Source: Oceanibacterium hippocampi
GTDB taxonomy: Bacteria > Pseudomonadota > Alphaproteobacteria > Sneathiellales > Sneathiellaceae
Direction: 5' to 3'
Assembly (NCBI RefSeq): GCF_900172325.1
Contig: NZ_FWFR01000001.1
Location: 1,116,001-1,180,000 of the forward strand
Length of the DNA stretch: 64,000 nt
Shown here: positions 62,274-64,000 of the stretch, one piece after another
Layout: the number at the start of each line of letters is the position of its first letter
How positions within the stretch are numbered: position 1 is the stretch's first letter
Notes under the pieces: model-generated
Seen by the model: the letters and a program-made list of their open reading frames with translations, nothing else
Databases searched by the model: none
Told to the model about the DNA's origin: nothing
Translations under genes and position numbers: made by a program

Positions 62274-62349
62274 TGGTGCCCAGGGGCGGATTCGAACCAC
62301 CGACACGCGGATTTTCAATCCGCTGCTCTACCAACTGAGCTACCTGGGC
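62274..62349 (-). tRNA. tRNA-Phe (anticodon GAA)
   Basis: A complete cloverleaf on the minus strand: acceptor GCCCAGG paired with CCTGGGC, D-arm GCTCAGTTGGTAGAGC, anticodon stem-loop with GAA flanked by TT and AA, T-arm GGTTCGAATCC, and an encoded ACCA end. Its 76 bases are standard. Its 3' end faces the AT-rich gap, the usual side for integration events. Confidence 0.97.
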
Positions 62350-62537
62350 ATCCGGGCGGCAACCGGCCCGAAATCGCGGGCCTCGGCGTTGGCGACGCCG
62401 CGTTATAGGCGAAAGCGCCGGCCCTGTCCATAGCCCGGCGCGGGCGAATTTCGCCGCCGCCGAGAGCGCGTCTCTCCGCAGGTCGCGCGCCCCCGGCTGG
62501 CCGTTATCACTGTCGCCGGCCGGTCGCCGGCCCGCCC

Positions 62538-63389
62538 TCACTGCGGCGGCGCGAAGGGCTCCAGCGCGTCCCGCTTCATGCGCCGCTTGTCGGTGTCGGG
62601 CAGCTTGTAGTCGAAGCCGAAGGGCGCCGCCTCCCAGCTCCCGTAGGAGGGGTTGGCGAGCATGATCCATTTCGTGCCCCACTTGTCGGCGTTCGCCTCG
62701 AACACCTTCTGGCGCTCGGCGATGGTGCCCTTGTATGCGTCGACGAAGTCGCCGAAATTGTCGCCGACCACGACCAGCACCCGATGGGTCGCGGCGACCA
62801 CCGCGCGGCGCGAGCCCTTGGCCGAGCCCCAGCCCTCCTTCTCGCCCTTCATCAGCACCGTGTCGGTCTCGGTCGCGACCGGGTAGCCGAGCGCGGCGAG
62901 GTTCTTCCGCGTCGCCTCCTCCTGGTCGGCCGAGCGGTTGGTGACATAGAAGGCCGTCACCCCCTTCGAGGCCGCGTAGGCGATGAAATCGAGCGAGCCC
63001 GGCACCGGCTTCGAGGTCGCCGACTGCACGAAGGCGTCCCAGTTCTTCGGGAAGCCCTCGCCGCTGGTCACGGTGAGCGCCTGGTAGGCGAGGTTGTCGA
63101 GCACGGTCTCGTCGACGTCGAGGATGACCGCTGGCGGCAGCGCCTGGTAGCCGGCCTGCTGCTCGTCCACGGCGGTCCAGTCCCTGTCGGCGAGCGCCAT
63201 GTCGAGGGCCGCCCGCGCCGCCATGTAGGCGGCGATCGCGTTGGCCTTGTATTCCACCGCGCTCTGCGCCCAGAGCGTGGCGTTCAGGTTGTCGTCGGCT
63301 TCCGGCTGGCTGAGCGCCGTGGCCGGAGCGGGCCCGAGCAGCGTCGCCGCGAGGGCGCCCGCCGCGAGGATGCTGGCGAAGTTCCGCAT
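62538..63389 (-). CDS. HAD-family acid phosphatase, lipoprotein e(P4)-like
   Basis: A 283-residue exported phosphatase with a signal peptide (about 5-25, ending ATA). The HAD motifs are VILDVDETVLDN (catalytic Asp pair), TAFYVTNRSADQ (motif 2) and VGDNFGDFVDAY (motif 4), as in class C acid phosphatases/5'-nucleotidases of the e(P4) family. No lipobox cysteine is visible at the signal end, so it may be soluble in the periplasm. It releases phosphate from nucleotides or other esters. It is divergent from the flavoprotein gene that follows. Confidence 0.88.
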   Translation of the reverse strand: MRNFASILAAGALAATLLGPAPATALSQPEADDNLNATLWAQSAVEYKANAIAAYMAARAALDMALADRDWTAVDEQQAGYQALPPAVILDVDETVLDNLAYQALTVTSGEGFPKNWDAFVQSATSKPVPGSLDFIAYAASKGVTAFYVTNRSADQEEATRKNLAALGYPVATETDTVLMKGEKEGWGSAKGSRRAVVAATHRVLVVVGDNFGDFVDAYKGTIAERQKVFEANADKWGTKWIMLANPSYGSWEAAPFGFDYKLPDTDKRRMKRDALEPFAPPQ

Positions 63390-63571
63390 GGTGCCTTCCT
63401 GTCCTGGTTTCTGTTTTATGACCGCTTCATGACGGCGCGCGGCGCGGGTGCTGTCAAGCGGCTTTGCGCGTGGCGGGCAGCATCCTGCGGCCGGGCGGGC
63501 CGCCGGCCGGCGTGACGGGGCCGGGCGCTTGCACTAGTCTCGACGGATCGAAACGAGACGAAGCGGGAGGG

Positions 63572-64000
63572 ATGGGCTTGTCGGGCAGCGATGCGGATTT
63601 CGCGGCCGCGCTTACGGCGGCGCTGGGCGCGGGACAGGTGCTGGAAGGCAGCGCCGTGGCCGAGCGCAATCCGGGCTTCGGCGCCAGCAACCTGCGGGCC
63701 GGCATCCTGGTCCGGCCGCGCGACACGGCCGGCGTCGCCGCCACGCTCCGCCTCTGTCACGAGGCCGGCCGCGCGGTCGTCGCCCAGGGCGGGCTGACCG
63801 GGCTCGCCGGCGGCGCCACGACCGGGCCCGGCGACGTGATCCTCTCGCTCGAACGGCTCGACCGGATCGAGGCGATCGACCCGGTCAACCGGACCATGAC
63901 GGTCGGCGCCGGCTGTCACCTGCAGGTCGTGCAGGAGGCGGCCGAGGCGGCCGGCCTGATGTTCCCGCTCGACCTGCCGTCGCGCGGCTCCTGCACGGTC
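63572..64000 (+). CDS. GlcD-like FAD-linked oxidase, N-terminal part (runs off window)
   Basis: The first 143 codons of a VAO-family flavoprotein. LRAGILVRPRDTAGVAATLR, then VVAQGGLTGLAGGATTGPGD is the FAD-binding PCMH loop, and VNRTMTVGAGCHLQVVQEA continues the domain. Likely a D-2-hydroxyacid dehydrogenase (D-lactate, glycolate or hydroxyglutarate). ATG 63572 lies directly after GGGAGGG, which is too close; TTG 63578, with 7-8 bases of spacing, may be the real start. The C-terminal part and neighbours lie outside the window. Confidence 0.8.
   Translation, partial: MGLSGSDADFAAALTAALGAGQVLEGSAVAERNPGFGASNLRAGILVRPRDTAGVAATLRLCHEAGRAVVAQGGLTGLAGGATTGPGDVILSLERLDRIEAIDPVNRTMTVGAGCHLQVVQEAAEAAGLMFPLDLPSRGSCTV

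Noticed and set aside
62274-62349. tRNA-Phe as an integration site with a matching repeat near 59.75 kb
   Set aside because: GGTCACCGGGGCGG near 59.76 kb looks a little like the tRNA 3' end but does not match beyond a few bases, and no integrase gene is present.
62185-62682. Minus-strand frames running through the tRNA-Phe gene
   Set aside because: They translate the tRNA into the familiar VAQLVEQRIENPRVGGSNPP type of artefact and have no ribosome-binding site.

Overview
The window reads as chromosomal DNA of a GC-rich alphaproteobacterium, most like the Rhodospirillales. The evidence is a strongly GC-biased third codon position, an Lrp regulator divergent from a fused indolepyruvate ferredoxin oxidoreductase, a bdhA/patatin/acetoacetate decarboxylase cluster, a bfr/bfd iron-storage pair and a tRNA-Phe with encoded CCA. 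The genus cannot be named from sequence alone. Most genes are ordinary housekeeping or catabolic genes packed closely on both strands. Four stretches are visibly AT-richer and look accessory: 302-799, 13.7-17.3 kb, 49.1-49.85 kb and 59.9-62.27 kb.

Layout. 0-2.1 kb: the 5' part of a membrane sensor protein and, divergent from it across an AT-rich gap, a CqsA/LqsA-type alpha-hydroxyketone autoinducer synthase. 2.1-13.7 kb: DsbA-fold isomerase, tryptophan 2,3-dioxygenase, TetR with alpha/beta hydrolase, HIT protein, ADHAPS-like flavoenzyme, bacterioferritin, Bfd with a small partner and a divergent CCPC-motif protein under two Fur-like boxes, a secreted propeller protein, a secreted metallo-beta-lactamase-fold protein and a MetE-like protein. 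13.7-17.3 kb: a small island in which a HEPN-like gene is cut by a complete 2617-bp IS1595-type element (8-bp target duplication, 23-bp inverted repeats, transposase and three cargo genes). 17.3-32 kb: Lrp/indolepyruvate oxidoreductase, LOG protein, a split MFE-2-like hydratase/dehydrogenase pair, two membrane or polyprenyl-linked glycosyltransferases, hydrolases and an MscS channel.

32-48.9 kb: PEP-CTERM protein, 2OG-Fe(II) oxygenase, PepSY-like protein, a copper pair (PCuAC and DUF2946-like), MarR with a divergent thioesterase, the ketone-body/PHB cluster, an SDR-fold protein without catalytic residues, Usp with a SulP transporter, a secreted protein with a damaged or unusual 5' end, an Excalibur-domain protein, a host-attachment-family protein, a hydrolase and a GT39-like protein. 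48.9-55.5 kb: a same-strand catabolic block of ornithine-cyclodeaminase-like protein, ammonia-lyase homologue lacking the MIO serine, 26-residue micro-ORF, GntR with a clear operator, phytanoyl-CoA-dioxygenase-family protein and SAF-domain dehydrogenase. Its last 154 bp are duplicated on the far side of an orphan gene. 55.5-64 kb: cyclase-TPR protein divergent from katG with two 7-1-7 boxes, an AlbA_2 (Schlafen-type) gene, a long AT-rich gap, tRNA-Phe, a HAD acid phosphatase and the start of a GlcD-like flavoprotein.

The most unusual items are the MIO-less lyase operon, the cargo of the IS1595-type element and the HEPN-like gene it interrupts, the autoinducer synthase locus, and the orphan gene between duplicated 3' ends. 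Start codons were set by hand from ribosome-binding sites where possible. Family calls come from motifs read by eye, and no database search was run.
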